Below are positions 1 through 10,107 of a stretch of 64,000 bases of DNA, in pieces. This DNA comes from Sphingopyxis sp. LC81. Its GTDB lineage: Bacteria; Pseudomonadota; Alphaproteobacteria; Sphingomonadales; Sphingomonadaceae. The position numbers were made by a program, and so were the translations under genes. A model generated the notes under the pieces. That model worked only from the letters and a program-made list of their open reading frames with translations. It did no database searches and was not told the origin of the DNA. Each line of letters starts with the position of its first letter. Positions within the stretch are counted from its first letter, which is position 1. Location: contig NZ_JNFD01000017.1 of the NCBI RefSeq assembly GCF_000756375.1, positions 33,028 to 97,027 on the forward strand, in the 5' to 3' direction.

Positions 1-573
1 CATGCGCAGTCGAATATGGCGCGGCGTCTTTGCGGACATTTGCTGCTTTTGTTGTCGATCCCGACGGTCGATATCGCGCTCGGCTATCGCCTGTCATCGC
101 TTGTCGCAGGCCCCGCGGCAGGTCCGGAAGCAAGGCCGCAAAATGCGGCCTGCCTTCAGTCGAATCCTACGCTCGCCGGGGAGCCGCCGGCGCTTCTCTT
201 TACCTCGACGCATATCGCCCCGGCGCTCTTGGTCAGCACACCGCACAGCGTCGTGGCGACCGGTCATCACCGCAATCACGCGGCGCTCAATCGGGTGATA
301 TCGGCGTTTCTTGCACCGCCCGATGGCGCGCGCTCGTTGGTCCGAGCGGAAGGCGCGCGCTATGTCGTATTTTGCAGTGGCGAACTTGGGCCGCTGGCTG
401 CCGCGAACCGGAACGGGCTCGCCGCGCACCTGATCCAGGGCAGGACGGTCGATTGGCTGGAACCGCAACACCGGTTCGCGTCGGGTGGCTTGCAAGTGTA
501 TCGCATCGTTTATCCAGCCGCGAAAAAGCGCGGTATCAGTGAAAAACCCATCCCGGCGTTAACCAGTTTTTAG
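1..573 (+). CDS. C-terminal part of a membrane protein paralogous to the GT-C-like protein at 2618-4486
   Basis: The reading frame is open from base 1, so the gene starts outside the window; the stop is TAG at 571-573. About 190 residues remain. The last ~120 align by eye with the C-terminus of the protein at 2618-4486: HSVVATGHHRNHAAL here against HSLVATPHHRNKEAM there, then a shared YVVFCSG/LIVFCRT stretch and a closing W-L-E block. I infer a duplicated gene pair flanking the FAD enzyme and GtrA genes. The function is unknown; an envelope glycosylation role is suggested only by the neighbours. The true N-terminus cannot be judged here. Confidence 0.6.
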   Translation, partial: HAQSNMARRLCGHLLLLLSIPTVDIALGYRLSSLVAGPAAGPEARPQNAACLQSNPTLAGEPPALLFTSTHIAPALLVSTPHSVVATGHHRNHAALNRVISAFLAPPDGARSLVRAEGARYVVFCSGELGPLAAANRNGLAAHLIQGRTVDWLEPQHRFASGGLQVYRIVYPAAKKRGISEKPIPALTSF

Positions 574-628
574 CCATAATTCCCCCAAGTCGGCAGGCAG
601 CAATCTGATCCGTGTGGGGGAATATCAC

Positions 629-2164
629 GTGACCAACACCCAAGTGTCGAAAAGCCGTCCGACGAGCGCCGACGTCGCCATCATTGGCGCCGGCCCCGCG
701 GGGCTGACCGCCGCCTATCAGCTGACCCAGCAGGGGTATAGCGTGACGGTGATCGAAAAGGACCCCGTCTATGTCGGCGGGATCAGCCGCACGGTCGAAC
801 ATGAGGGCTTTCGCTTCGACATCGGCGGCCACCGCTTCTTTTCGAAGAGCCGCGAGGTCGTCGACCTGTGGAACGAGATCTTGCCCGACGATTTCATCGA
901 GCGCCCGCGGATGAGCCGCATCTATTATGAGGGCAAATTCTATTCCTATCCGCTGCGCGCGTTCGAGGCGCTGTGGAACCTTGGCATCTTTCGCTCGACG
1001 CTCTGCATGATCAGCTATGCGCAGGCGAAGTTGCTGCCGAACAAGAATGTCCGCAGCTTCGAGGACTGGACGATCAACCAGTTCGGGCGGAAGCTTTATT
1101 CGATCTTTTTCAAGACCTATACCGAGAAGGTGTGGGGCATGCCGTGCGACGAAATGTCGGCCGACTGGGCGGCGCAGCGCATCAAGGGGCTTAGCCTCGG
1201 CGGCGCGGTGATCGACGGGCTGAAGCGCAGTCTCGGGCTCAACAAGAAGCCCAATGATGGCATGGCGACCAAGACTTTGCTCGAAACCTTCCGCTATCCG
1301 CGGCTTGGCCCCGGCATGATGTGGGATGCCGCGCGCGACAAGGTCGTTGCGGGCGGCAACCATGTGTTGATGGGCCACAGCTTCAAGCAGCTGACGCAGG
1401 ATCAGAAGACGGGCCGCTGGCGGATGACCGCGACGGGCCCCGACGGCGATGTCGTGATCGATGCCGCGCATGTCATCAGCTCGGCGCCGATGCGCGAGCT
1501 CGCGGCGCGTATCCATCCGCTGCCGGCGTGCGCGCTCAGCGCCGCGCCGAACCTCAAATATCGCGATTTTCTGACCGTCGCGCTCAAGATTCGCTCCGAG
1601 GATCTGTTCCCCGACAACTGGATCTATATCCACGACAGCAAGGTGCAGGTCGGGCGGGTGCAGAATTTCCGCAGCTGGTCGCCCGAAATGGTGCCCGACC
1701 CCGAACTCGCGTGCGTCGGGCTCGAATATTTCTGTTTCGAAGGCGACGGGCTCTGGGCGGCGAGCGATGAAAAGCTGGTCGCGCTGGCGACGAAGGAAAT
1801 GGAAATCCTGGGCCTTTGCGATCCCGAAGATGTCGTCGGCGGCGCGGTCGTCCGGCAGGAAAAGGCCTATCCGGTTTATGACGATGATTATGCCGTGCAT
1901 GTCGAGACGATGCGCAGCGAGCTTGAGGCGCGTTATCCGACGCTGCATATGGTGGGGCGCAACGGCATGCACCGCTATAACAACCAGGATCATGCGATGA
2001 TGACCGCGATGCTGACGGTGCGCAACATCGTCGCCGGCGAAAAACTCTATGATATCTGGGGCGTCAACGAGGACGCCGAATATCATGAGAGCGGCACCGA
2101 AGGCGAGCAGGCCGCGCTCGCGTCGGTCCGCGAGGTTCCCACGCGCGTGGCGAAGGCCGCGTAA
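629..2164 (+). CDS. NAD(P)/FAD-dependent oxidoreductase, UDP-galactopyranose mutase-like
   Basis: The protein has 511 residues. The N-terminus carries a dinucleotide-binding fold, DVAIIGAGPAGLTAAYQL, followed by an acidic strand end (VTVIEKD) and the GG-x-R region GGHRFFSKS, as in the protoporphyrinogen oxidase/UDP-galactopyranose mutase group of flavoproteins. A C-terminal FAD contact (GRNGMHRYNNQDHAMMTA) is also present. I chose the GTG at 629 because GGGGGAA lies 8 bases upstream; an in-frame GTG at 614 would add five residues. It probably acts on a sugar nucleotide or lipid-linked sugar in envelope biosynthesis, given GtrA and the GT-C-like protein immediately downstream. The exact substrate cannot be read from the sequence. 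Confidence 0.85.
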   Translation: MTNTQVSKSRPTSADVAIIGAGPAGLTAAYQLTQQGYSVTVIEKDPVYVGGISRTVEHEGFRFDIGGHRFFSKSREVVDLWNEILPDDFIERPRMSRIYYEGKFYSYPLRAFEALWNLGIFRSTLCMISYAQAKLLPNKNVRSFEDWTINQFGRKLYSIFFKTYTEKVWGMPCDEMSADWAAQRIKGLSLGGAVIDGLKRSLGLNKKPNDGMATKTLLETFRYPRLGPGMMWDAARDKVVAGGNHVLMGHSFKQLTQDQKTGRWRMTATGPDGDVVIDAAHVISSAPMRELAARIHPLPACALSAAPNLKYRDFLTVALKIRSEDLFPDNWIYIHDSKVQVGRVQNFRSWSPEMVPDPELACVGLEYFCFEGDGLWAASDEKLVALATKEMEILGLCDPEDVVGGAVVRQEKAYPVYDDDYAVHVETMRSELEARYPTLHMVGRNGMHRYNNQDHAMMTAMLTVRNIVAGEKLYDIWGVNEDAEYHESGTEGEQAALASVREVPTRVAKAA

Positions 2165-2189
2165 GCGCTTGGCCGGGGGGATCGGCGCC

Positions 2190-2621
2190 ATGCTACCGGT
2201 GACCAGATTGATCGCGTCAGTGCGGCGCGGCGAGATTCGCTGGCTGAACTATCTGCTCGCAAGCGTGCTCGCGCTGGGCAGCGATGCGGGGCTTTTCCTG
2301 TTGCTGCTCGACGCCGGGCTGTCGCCCGTAACGGCGTCGGCGACCGGCTATTGCGCCGGGATTCTCGTGCACTGGCTGGTGTCGAGCCGGCTCGTTTTTG
2401 CCGACGGCGCCGCAGCGCGCGGCACGGGTGAGCGCCATCGCCAGAAACTGCTCTTCGTCGGATCGGCGCTCGTCGGTCTTGCCGTCACGACCGCGATCGT
2501 CGGCGGGGGCAGCGCGCTCGGCCTCGATCCGCGCCTCGCAAAGCTCGCGGCGATCGTCGTCAGCTTCCAGACGACCTATTTGCTGCGCCGCCATATCGTG
2601 TTCCGGACGGCGGCGGCATGA
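2190..2621 (+). CDS. GtrA family membrane protein
   Basis: A 143-residue protein with four predicted membrane segments and the GtrA pattern: an early basic RRGEIRWLNYLL, small-residue-rich helices, and the closing YLLRRHIVFR. GtrA proteins are thought to move or flip polyprenyl-linked sugars for O-antigen or cell-wall decoration. The ATG at 2190 follows a GGGGGG run at 2175-2180. The end overlaps the next gene by ATGA (2618-2621), so the two are translationally coupled. It fits a glycosyl-transfer operon with the flavoprotein upstream and the GT-C-like protein downstream. Confidence 0.85.
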   Translation: MLPVTRLIASVRRGEIRWLNYLLASVLALGSDAGLFLLLLDAGLSPVTASATGYCAGILVHWLVSSRLVFADGAAARGTGERHRQKLLFVGSALVGLAVTTAIVGGGSALGLDPRLAKLAAIVVSFQTTYLLRRHIVFRTAAA

Positions 2622-4486
2622 GTGACGCGTCCGCGCTTCCCGCGGGCGCGGAGCCATCGGTTCGTGCACCCGAATCGGGCGGCATCGTGCTGAGCCCGTG
2701 GTTCACCCCGGTCCGGATCGCGCTGATTATCTGGGGGCTGATGAGCCTCGTTGCCATTGTCGCGAAATGGCAGGCGATCGGCGCGCTCGATCTGTCGGAC
2801 ACCGACGACGCGATGCGCATGGCGCAGGTCCGCGACCTCCTTGCGGGGCAGGGCTGGTGGGATCTTTCGCAATATCGCGTCAATCCGGCGGGCGGCGGGG
2901 TGCTGATGCACTGGTCGCGCATCGTCGATGCGCCGCTCGCGGCGGGCACCCTGCTGCTGAAACCGCTGTTCGGACAGGCGATGGCCGAACGGATCGTGAT
3001 GACGCTGTGGCCGCCGCTGCTCGGCGCGGCGCTCAGCGTTGCCTGCGTGCTCGGTTATCGGGGGCTGTCCGACCGGCGGATCGCCTATGCCGTGCCGCTC
3101 TTCCTGATCATGTCGGGTTATATATTGGTGCAGTTCCGCCCGCTCCGGGTCGACCATCACGGCTGGCAGATTTTCTTTGCGATGCTGATCATGGCGCAGG
3201 CGCTGCGGCCGCCAAGCTGGTGGGCGGGCCTGCTCGGCGGATTGTTCGCCGCGGCGCTGCTCGCGGTGTCGATCGAAGGATTGCCGATTGTCGCGCTGTT
3301 CGCCGGGCTGGCTGCGCTGCGCTGGGCGCTGCACGGGCGCTCCGAGGATCGCGCGCGGCTTTGCGGCTATATGGGCGCACTCGCGGGCGGCGCGCTGCTG
3401 CTCCAGTTTGCGACGCGCGGTCCCGCGGGGCTGCTCGGCAGCTGGTGCGATTCGCTTTCGGCGCCCTATATGGCGGCGTTCGCCGTTGCCGCCGCGGTGA
3501 CCTTTGCGGCCGCGCGGGCCAACCCGCGCCAGTGGGCGCGTTTCCTGCTGTTGGGGCTGGCCGGCGTGTCGGCGGCGGGGGCGCTGGTGTGGACCGAACC
3601 GCAATGCGCGAAGGGCCCCTTCGCGGCGCTCGATCCGATCGTGGTGCAATATTGGTATCTTAATGTCCTCGAGGGCCAGCCTTTGTGGATGTCGGAACCG
3701 TCGAGTGCGATCCACGTGCTCGTGCCATCGCTGATCGGTCTCGCCGGGTCGTTGCTCGCGTGGCGGAGCTGCTCGTCGGCCGTCGACCGCGGGAACTGGG
3801 CGACGATCATCGTCGCACTGGTCGGAGCGGCCGCCTTGTCGGTGTTCGTCCTGCGCAGCGTTTCGACCGCGCATGTCTTTGCCTTGCCCGGCTGCGCCTG
3901 GCTCGGCCTGCGCGCCTGGGCGTGGGCGCGGACGATTCCTTCGACCTTGCCGCGAATCTTCGCGTCGGCTGCCGCTGCGCTGACGCTGCCGCTGCTCGGC
4001 AGCATGGCTGTCGCCGCCGTGCTCGGCCTGGTGGTCCCGTCGCTGAACGCCGAAGAGGACAAGGCCGTTGAAGAGGCCGCCGCGGCCAAGCCCTATCGGG
4101 AGGACTGCCTAGATCCCGCGGCGATCGCCGACCTGAACCGTCTGCCGGCGACGACGATCCTGACCCCCATCGATCTGGGCGCGCCGGTGATTTTCTGGAC
4201 GCGCCATAGCCTGGTCGCGACGCCGCATCATCGCAACAAGGAGGCGATGGCGGACTCGATCCGCGTCTTCGCCGGCGACCCCGGGCACGCCGAGGCGCTG
4301 GTCCGCAAGCAGGCGGCGACGCTGATCGTGTTTTGCCGGACCGCCAACGACCTCTCCAAATATCGCCGCGCCCGGAAAGACGCGCTCGCGGCGCAGCTTT
4401 ACGCCGGAACGCCGCCCGCGTGGCTCGAAGCGGTGCCGATCGTGTCGCGCGCCGGGCTGTCGGTGTGGCGGGTGAAGCCCGAGTAA
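2618..4486 (+). CDS. Large polytopic membrane protein, GT-C/oligosaccharyltransferase-like
   Basis: A 622-residue protein with about ten hydrophobic segments followed by a soluble C-terminal domain of ~130 residues. Right after the first membrane segment comes LSDTDDAMRMAQVRDLL, resembling the acidic first-loop motif of GT-C enzymes such as STT3/PglB; a second loop has FRPLRVDHHGWQ. I infer a lipid-linked-sugar-dependent glycosyltransferase, working with GtrA. It starts inside the GtrA stop (ATGA). The C-terminal domain is repeated in the partial gene at 1-573. Acceptor and sugar are unknown; it could be an uncharacterised family that only shares topology with GT-C. Confidence 0.6.
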   Translation: MSDASALPAGAEPSVRAPESGGIVLSPWFTPVRIALIIWGLMSLVAIVAKWQAIGALDLSDTDDAMRMAQVRDLLAGQGWWDLSQYRVNPAGGGVLMHWSRIVDAPLAAGTLLLKPLFGQAMAERIVMTLWPPLLGAALSVACVLGYRGLSDRRIAYAVPLFLIMSGYILVQFRPLRVDHHGWQIFFAMLIMAQALRPPSWWAGLLGGLFAAALLAVSIEGLPIVALFAGLAALRWALHGRSEDRARLCGYMGALAGGALLLQFATRGPAGLLGSWCDSLSAPYMAAFAVAAAVTFAAARANPRQWARFLLLGLAGVSAAGALVWTEPQCAKGPFAALDPIVVQYWYLNVLEGQPLWMSEPSSAIHVLVPSLIGLAGSLLAWRSCSSAVDRGNWATIIVALVGAAALSVFVLRSVSTAHVFALPGCAWLGLRAWAWARTIPSTLPRIFASAAAALTLPLLGSMAVAAVLGLVVPSLNAEEDKAVEEAAAAKPYREDCLDPAAIADLNRLPATTILTPIDLGAPVIFWTRHSLVATPHHRNKEAMADSIRVFAGDPGHAEALVRKQAATLIVFCRTANDLSKYRRARKDALAAQLYAGTPPAWLEAVPIVSRAGLSVWRVKPE

Positions 4487-4492
4487 AGGGCG

Positions 4493-4978
4493 TCAGGCGG
4501 GGCGGAAGGTCAGCGCCGCGCCGTTCATGCAATAACGCTTGCCCGTCGGTTTCGGCCCGTCGTTGAAGACGTGGCCGAGATGCCCGCCGCAGCGTCTGCA
4601 ATGCACTTCGGTGCGCGCATAGCCGAGTTCGCGATCGGTCGCGGTGCCGATGCCGCCCTTCAGCGGCGCCCAGAAGCTCGGCCAGCCGGTGCCGCTGTCG
4701 AACTTTGTCCTGCTCGAATAGAGCGGCAGCGCGCAGCCGGCGCAGTCGAAAATGCCGGTGCGTTTTTCCTTGTCGAGCGGGCTGGTGAAGGGGCGCTCGG
4801 TCGCCGCTTCGCGGAGCACGCGATATTGCAGCGGCGACAGGCGCTTTTTCCATTCGGCATCGGAAAGCTGCCAGCCCGGCTGCGCTTTCGGACGCGACGA
4901 TTTGGCGAAGAGCATCGGTGCGCCGATGATGGCGCCGCCCAGCGCGAGTCCGCCGAGAATGAAACGACGTTCGATCAT
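4493..4978 (-). CDS. msrB: Peptide-methionine (R)-S-oxide reductase MsrB, exported
   Basis: A 161-residue enzyme that reduces methionine-R-sulfoxide in oxidised proteins. Two CxxC pairs (CAGC and CRRC) bind the structural zinc, FDSGTGWPSFW is the substrate pocket, and RYCMNGAAL holds the catalytic cysteine. The N-terminus MIERRFILGGLALGG is a twin-arginine-like signal, so the enzyme is probably exported to or anchored facing the periplasm, unlike the usual short cytoplasmic MsrB. It lies 43 bases after the P450 gene on the same strand and converges on the GT-C-like gene with only 6 bases between stops. Confidence 0.93.
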   Translation of the reverse strand: MIERRFILGGLALGGAIIGAPMLFAKSSRPKAQPGWQLSDAEWKKRLSPLQYRVLREAATERPFTSPLDKEKRTGIFDCAGCALPLYSSRTKFDSGTGWPSFWAPLKGGIGTATDRELGYARTEVHCRRCGGHLGHVFNDGPKPTGKRYCMNGAALTFRPA

Positions 4979-5021
4979 ATCCTCGATACGTACGTCTGGG
5001 TGAAAGGGTTACAAGTCCGCT

Positions 5022-6257
5022 TCAATATTTCTCGATTTTGGCGGGCAGCGTGCGGAAACCGTGGACGAAGCAGGCGTGGACGCGCTCGGGGGTGCCCGTG
5101 ACTGTCACCCGCATCCGCCGCGCCGCCATTTCCTCGAGCAGGATGCGCAGCTGCAATTCGGCGAGGCGTGCGCCGACGCAGCGATGGACGCCATAGCCGA
5201 ACGACAGGTGCCGCCGGGCGTTTTCACGCGTCAGGTCGATGTCGTCGGCGTCGCTGAACACGCTTTCGTCGCGGTTCGCCGACAGATACCAGAGGATCAG
5301 CTTGTCGCCCTTGGCGATCTTGTGCCCGAACAGCTCGGCATCGGCGAGCGCGGTGCGCCGCATATGCGCGAGCGGGGTCTGCCAGCGGATGATCTCGCTG
5401 ACCGCATTGGGGATCAGTGCCGGATCGGCCTCGAGCTTCGCGCGTTGCTCGGGGAATTGGTCGAGGCCGTAAGCGAGCCCCGACATGGTGTTGCGCGTCG
5501 TGTCGTTGCCGCCGACGATCAGGAGCACGAGGTTTCCGATGAACTCATATTTGTCCATGTGGCTCATCGCTTCGCTGTGCAGCATCATCGAGAGCAGGTC
5601 GGGGGTCGGCGGCTGGTCGAGCTTTTCCATCCACAGTTTCTGGAAATAGACGAAGGCCTCTTCGAGCACCGCGCGGCGCTGTTCCTTGAGCTCGGGCTTC
5701 TGCGCGAGTTCGACGTCGCCCATCCAGTCGGACCATTCGCTCAATTTGCGGCGATCTTCCCACGGGAAATCGAACAGGATCGCGAGCATCTGCGTCGTCA
5801 GTTCCATCGACACACGGTCGACCCAGTCGAACGTCTCGCCCCACGGCAGGCCGTCGAGCACTTCGCCGGTGCGGTTCCTTATATCTTCGGACAGGCGCGT
5901 CATTTCGGCGGGGGTGAAGGCGGGGGCGACGGTGCGGCGCTGGTCGGTGTGCTGCGGCCGGTCCATCGCGATGAACATCGGCAGGCGGAAATCCTCATCC
6001 TCGTCGCGTTCGAGGATCGTGATGCCGCCATATTCCCACGACGAAGAATAAATGTCGGGCAGCGCCTCGACATGCTGGATCGCCTGATGACTCGCGATGT
6101 TCCAATAGGGCCCGTGGACGCTGTCCTCGCACTTCACGATGCCGCCCAATTTGCGGAGTTCGGCGAAGGGTTCCTGCCAGCGATCCTCCGAATAGATCGC
6201 GGCGGGACTCATGTCATAGCGGTCGGTGACGGGCTGGGGCGCAGCTGCAGTCGCCAT
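5022..6257 (-). CDS. Cytochrome P450
   Basis: A 411-residue soluble bacterial P450. The heme-ligand loop [10 protein letters not shown] places the axial cysteine at about residue 360. The oxygen-activating I-helix is seen as GGNDTTRN, and the K-helix ExxR as EIIR. There is no membrane anchor, so it should rely on separate ferredoxin and reductase, which are not nearby. A strong AGGAGGAGG ribosome site precedes the ATG. On the minus strand a TTGACA-like box at 6344-6349 may be a -35, though I see no good -10. The overall style resembles terpene- or sterol-type class I P450s, but the substrate cannot be assigned. Confidence 0.93.
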   Translation of the reverse strand: MATAAAPQPVTDRYDMSPAAIYSEDRWQEPFAELRKLGGIVKCEDSVHGPYWNIASHQAIQHVEALPDIYSSSWEYGGITILERDEDEDFRLPMFIAMDRPQHTDQRRTVAPAFTPAEMTRLSEDIRNRTGEVLDGLPWGETFDWVDRVSMELTTQMLAILFDFPWEDRRKLSEWSDWMGDVELAQKPELKEQRRAVLEEAFVYFQKLWMEKLDQPPTPDLLSMMLHSEAMSHMDKYEFIGNLVLLIVGGNDTTRNTMSGLAYGLDQFPEQRAKLEADPALIPNAVSEIIRWQTPLAHMRRTALADAELFGHKIAKGDKLILWYLSANRDESVFSDADDIDLTRENARRHLSFGYGVHRCVGARLAELQLRILLEEMAARRMRVTVTGTPERVHACFVHGFRTLPAKIEKY

Positions 6258-6345
6258 CGGGCATCCTCCTCCTCAAAAGGGACTCGCCGCGACGCTTGCC
6301 GCCGTCGGCCAGATCAGTTGCAGGATGCCACTGTTTACAGCTTTG

Positions 6346-7638
6346 TCAACGAGGCTGGGACGAAGCGGCCTCGGCGGCTGCTGCAGCGGCAGCCGCACCC
6401 TTTGTCCGGCGCCAGAATTTCCAGCCGCTACCGCCGCTGAGCACGCCCGACCGGAACAGGCGCACCGACAGGAAGATGACGAGCGCGACCCAGATCGCCT
6501 GCCAGCCGAGCGCGAGCAAATGGACCGCCTTGGCATCGTCGGTCGCGGCGCGCGCCGCCATCGCAAGCGGCGAGGAGAAGGGGAAGATCTGCGCGAAATG
6601 GGCGAGACCGCTGCCCGGCGCGCTCGCGGCCGCCGCCGACAGGCTGAACATGCCGACCTGGAAGATGGTGATCGGCAGGCTGAGCATCTGGATTTCGCGC
6701 ACCGATCCCGCCTGCGCGCCGACGCCGAGGAAGACCGCGCCGAGCAGGAGGAAGGACAGGATGAAATAGGCAAAGCCGATGCCCAGGAAAAAGGGCCAGC
6801 CCGTCGCCGGCATCGAGGCGAGCGCGGCGGTCGCCTTGCCGGCCTTGCCCGCGGCGGCGATCGCGGCGGGATCGACCTGCGTCGCGGCGATCAGTCCGCC
6901 GCCCATCGCGACGATCATCCAGAAGGCGATAAAGAGCACGGCGACGCCGAGCATGCCGAGCAGCTTGCCGAGAAAGACGCTTTCGAGCGGCACCGCGGCG
7001 GCGAGAATCTCGATGACCTTGTTGCCCTTTTCCTCGGCGAGCGAGCTCACCGTCTGGCCCGCCAGCAGCAAGGTCAGGAGGAAGATGATGAAGACCGCGC
7101 CGAAACCGAGCGACTGTTGCACCGCGATGCTGGTGCCGCTGCTCGATAGCGCTTCGAAATCGGGGGTGATGGATGGCATCGGCCCGGCGGCGCGCGCGCG
7201 CTGCACATCGCCCGCGAGCAGCGCGAGATAGCGGCCCGCGCTGCTGCCCTTTTCGCGCTCGACGATGCGCGGCGCGGTCAGGGGGCCGCTCATCACCGCA
7301 TAGGTGTCGCTGCCCTTTTCGCGGGCGATCGCAACGGGATCGCCGATGGCGGGGCTGGCGATGCGGATATCGAGCGGTGCGGGTTCGCGGGTCATTCCAG
7401 CCCGGAGTCGCTGATCGGAGGCCCGAAGCGCCTCGATATCTGCCGGATGGGCGACGACGACGATGCGCCCGGCGCCGCGCGCGCTATCGGCAAGCTGCGA
7501 TGCGCCCATGCCGCCGGCGAGCCCCATCGCGACCATGAACAAGGGTGCGAGCAGGAAGAGAAGGAAGGTCGGGGTCGCGACGATCGCGAGAAAGTCGCGC
7601 CGCGCAACGACGAACATGCTGCGGATGAAGGGGGTCAT
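6346..7638 (-). CDS. ABC-2 type transporter permease (NatB-like)
   Basis: A 430-residue membrane subunit. The first membrane segment ([19 protein letters not shown]) is followed by a ~150-residue extracytoplasmic domain and then a cluster of five or six membrane helices, including [19 protein letters not shown], the coupling region typical of NatB/YhaP permeases. It overlaps its ATPase by ATGA (7635-7638), so the pair forms one exporter. NatAB-type pumps move sodium, drugs or lipids; the cargo is not evident here. The C-terminus ends in an alanine-rich, low-complexity tail. Confidence 0.88.
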   Translation of the reverse strand: MTPFIRSMFVVARRDFLAIVATPTFLLFLLAPLFMVAMGLAGGMGASQLADSARGAGRIVVVAHPADIEALRASDQRLRAGMTREPAPLDIRIASPAIGDPVAIAREKGSDTYAVMSGPLTAPRIVEREKGSSAGRYLALLAGDVQRARAAGPMPSITPDFEALSSSGTSIAVQQSLGFGAVFIIFLLTLLLAGQTVSSLAEEKGNKVIEILAAAVPLESVFLGKLLGMLGVAVLFIAFWMIVAMGGGLIAATQVDPAAIAAAGKAGKATAALASMPATGWPFFLGIGFAYFILSFLLLGAVFLGVGAQAGSVREIQMLSLPITIFQVGMFSLSAAAASAPGSGLAHFAQIFPFSSPLAMAARAATDDAKAVHLLALGWQAIWVALVIFLSVRLFRSGVLSGGSGWKFWRRTKGAAAAAAAAEAASSQPR

Positions 7639-8591
7639 GCGCTGGCCTCCTCTACGGCGTCCTCAGTGGCATCGGCGTCGAATCCCGCGTCGACCTGCCG
7701 GACGATATGGACGAAGGCGTCGTGCAGCGCCGGGCGGCTGATCGACAGGCCGGTGACGCCATGACCGCTCGCGGTGATGCGCGCGAGCAACGGTTCGACA
7801 TCGGCGTCCTGAATCGCGAAATGCCAGGCGTCGCCGCGGAGTTCCGCGCCCGCAGGGAGATTTGCGGCAACCGCGGCAGCGTCGCCCGCGGTTCGAGGGG
7901 TGTAGCGCACCTGCATCGGGAGCAGCGCGCGCGCCTCGTCGACCGTGCCCTCGAACCGGCGCGCCGAGCGCGCGATGATCGCGATGCGGTCGCAGAGGCG
8001 TTCGGCATGCGCCATGACATGCGTCGAGAAGAGGATCGTCGCGCCGCGGTCGCGCTCGCGCCGCACGAGCATTTCGAGCCGCTCCTGATTGACGGGGTCG
8101 AGCCCCGAGAAGGGCTCGTCGAGCACGATGAGGTCGGGGGCGTGGACGATCGATCCGATCAGCTGGATCATCTGCGCCATGCCCTTCGACATCTTGCGGA
8201 TCTTTTCGTCGATCACGCGCTCGAGCCCGAGTTCGGTCATGAATCCCGCGGCGCGGCGGCGCCCCTCGGACCAGTCGAGCCCGCGCAGCGCGCCCATGAA
8301 CGCAATCGCCTCGCGCGCTTTCATGCCCGGATACAGCCCGCGTTCCTCGGGAAGATAGCCGATGCGGTGGCGTACCGACTGCGGCCGCTGCCCGCCAAAC
8401 AGGCGGCTTGTCCCCGCATCGGGGTCGATGATGCCGAGCGTCATGCGCAGGCTCGTCGTCTTGCCGGCGCCATTGGGGCCGAGCACGCCATAAATGCTGC
8501 CCGTTGGCACCGCGAGGGACACATGATCGACCGCTTTGTAATTGCCGAAATATTTGGTGAGGCCATTCGCCTCGACGCTGAAATCGCTCAA
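7635..8591 (-). CDS. ABC transporter ATP-binding protein (NatA-like)
   Basis: A 318-residue ATPase: Walker A GPNGAGKT at residues 38-45, signature region KMSKGMAQ, Walker [14 protein letters not shown], and the H-loop FSTHVM. A C-terminal domain of about 90 residues is the usual extension of NatA-type subunits. The start is the TTG at 8589-8591, because no ATG or GTG precedes the conserved [11 protein letters not shown] region; the call is moderately sure. It drives the permease encoded downstream. The gene is divergent from queG, with 66 bases between the two starts that must hold both promoters. Confidence 0.9.
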   Translation of the reverse strand: MSDFSVEANGLTKYFGNYKAVDHVSLAVPTGSIYGVLGPNGAGKTTSLRMTLGIIDPDAGTSRLFGGQRPQSVRHRIGYLPEERGLYPGMKAREAIAFMGALRGLDWSEGRRRAAGFMTELGLERVIDEKIRKMSKGMAQMIQLIGSIVHAPDLIVLDEPFSGLDPVNQERLEMLVRRERDRGATILFSTHVMAHAERLCDRIAIIARSARRFEGTVDEARALLPMQVRYTPRTAGDAAAVAANLPAGAELRGDAWHFAIQDADVEPLLARITASGHGVTGLSISRPALHDAFVHIVRQVDAGFDADATEDAVEEASA

Positions 8592-8657
8592 ACCCGGGTC
8601 CCCAATCTTGGCTCACCAAACTATGGCACGGCGAGGCCGCTCGCGTATAGAGCGGCA

Positions 8658-9722
8658 ATGGTTGCCGAAGCCTTGCCTCTGGAAACGCTTCTCCTCGAAG
8701 AACGGCTCGAAGCCGTCGCGCGCGCGCATGGTTTCGCGGCGTTCGGGATCGCGCAGGCCGATGCGGCGCCTGAGACCGCGGCGCGGCTCGACCAATGGCT
8801 GGCCGAGGGGCGCCACGGCGATATGATCTGGATGGAAAGCCGCGCCGCGCAGCGCGGATCGCCCAAGGGGCTGTGGCCCGAGGTCAAATCGGTGATCGCA
8901 TTGGGCATGAGTTACGCGCCAGCACTCGACCCGCTGGCGCTCGCCGATCACCCCGAGCGCGGGCGTATCTCGGTCTATGCGCAGGGCGGCGACTATCATG
9001 ACGTCGTCAAGAAAGCGCTGAAGGCGGTCGCGCGCTGGCTCGTCGCCGAAGTGGAGGACGCCGAGGTCAAGGTGTTTGTCGACACGGCGCCGGTGATGGA
9101 AAAGCCGCTGGCGGCGGCGGCGGGACTCGGCTGGCAGGGCAAGCACACCAATCTCGTCAGCCGCGATCATGGAAGCTGGCTGTTCCTTGGCGCGATCTAC
9201 ACGACGCTGGAGCTGGAGCCGTCGAAGCCCGGGCGCGATACGTGCGGCAGCTGTTCGGCGTGCCAGGAGGTGTGCCCGACGCAGGCCTTTCCCGCGCCGT
9301 ACCGGCTCGATGCGCGGCGCTGCATCTCGTATCTGACGATCGAGCATAATGGGCCGATTCCCCTCGCGCTGCGGCGCGGGATCGGCAACCGAATCTATGG
9401 CTGCGACGATTGTCTGGCGGCGTGTCCGTGGAACAAATTCGCCGAAACCGCGCACGTCCATCGCGCCTTCCTGCCGCGCGCCGAACTGGCGGCGCCGTCG
9501 CTTTCCGACCTGCTCGCGCTCGACGATGCCGATTTCCGTCAGGTCTTCGCGGGGTCGCCGATCAAGCGGATCGGGCGCGGGCGGATGGTGCGCAATGCCG
9601 CGATCGCGGCGGGGAACAGCGGCGATGTGCGGTTTGTGCCCGTGCTCGAACGGCTGGCGAAGGATGAATCGCCGATGGTTGTCGACGCGGCTTTATGGGC
9701 GCTCGCCGAACTGGCGTCCTGA
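8658..9722 (+). CDS. queG: Epoxyqueuosine reductase QueG
   Basis: A 354-residue cobalamin- and iron-sulfur-dependent enzyme that makes the last step of queuosine synthesis on tRNA. The two [4Fe-4S] clusters are held by [12 protein letters not shown] and [11 protein letters not shown], with the partner cysteine in [15 protein letters not shown]. The N-terminal half has the cobalamin-binding region around [24 protein letters not shown]. The C-terminus carries the usual HEAT-like repeat ([20 protein letters not shown]). The ATG at 8658 is the first start that gives a normal N-terminus ([20 protein letters not shown]). No other queuosine gene is adjacent. Confidence 0.95.
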   Translation: MVAEALPLETLLLEERLEAVARAHGFAAFGIAQADAAPETAARLDQWLAEGRHGDMIWMESRAAQRGSPKGLWPEVKSVIALGMSYAPALDPLALADHPERGRISVYAQGGDYHDVVKKALKAVARWLVAEVEDAEVKVFVDTAPVMEKPLAAAAGLGWQGKHTNLVSRDHGSWLFLGAIYTTLELEPSKPGRDTCGSCSACQEVCPTQAFPAPYRLDARRCISYLTIEHNGPIPLALRRGIGNRIYGCDDCLAACPWNKFAETAHVHRAFLPRAELAAPSLSDLLALDDADFRQVFAGSPIKRIGRGRMVRNAAIAAGNSGDVRFVPVLERLAKDESPMVVDAALWALAELAS

Positions 9723-9729
9723 CGTCATA

Positions 9730-10107
9730 TCAGCGTTGAAGCGACTGGGCGCAGCTGTTCACTTCGGCGTTGCGGCCATCGGGCGTGCGCGCGTCGACAT
9801 GCGTCGCAACGGGATTCGCGCCCGCGCGCGGGGCGTAGAAATAGACATCGAGGATGCAGTTCGACCCGGCGAACTGCAGCTTGCGGCCGGCGCCTTCGGT
9901 GATATCGAGCTGCGGCTTGCCGAACATCCGGCCGATCGCGTCGGCGCTGTTGCCGATCAGCGCGTTGTTCTGCACCGGGCGGACCACCGTGTTCGGCGGC
10001 GGGGTTGCCGCGGACGGTGTCGACGGGCGCGGGATCGCGGGGCCGGCGCACGCACCGAGCGTCAAAGCGAGACCGGCGATGGCGGTCAGGCGGCGGTTTT
10101 CGATCAT
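9730..10107 (-). CDS. Small lipoprotein of unknown function
   Basis: A 125-residue protein with a lipoprotein signal: MIENRRL, a hydrophobic stretch and the lipobox LGAC with cysteine at residue 20. A proline/threonine linker follows, then a small domain with GRMFGKPQLDITEGAGRKLQF and two further cysteines (NCILDVYFY, NSCAQSLQR) that may pair. This looks like the SmpA/BamE-like fold of small periplasmic lipoproteins, which is an inference from pattern only. Its start overlaps the stop of the EI24-family gene by ATGA (10104-10107). Confidence 0.75.
   Translation of the reverse strand: MIENRRLTAIAGLALTLGACAGPAIPRPSTPSAATPPPNTVVRPVQNNALIGNSADAIGRMFGKPQLDITEGAGRKLQFAGSNCILDVYFYAPRAGANPVATHVDARTPDGRNAEVNSCAQSLQR

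Noticed and set aside
536..2191. Very long minus-strand frame opposite the flavoprotein gene
   Set aside because: It is antisense to a well-supported enzyme, has a His/Arg/Asp-rich composition typical of shadow frames in GC-rich DNA, and shows no family motif.
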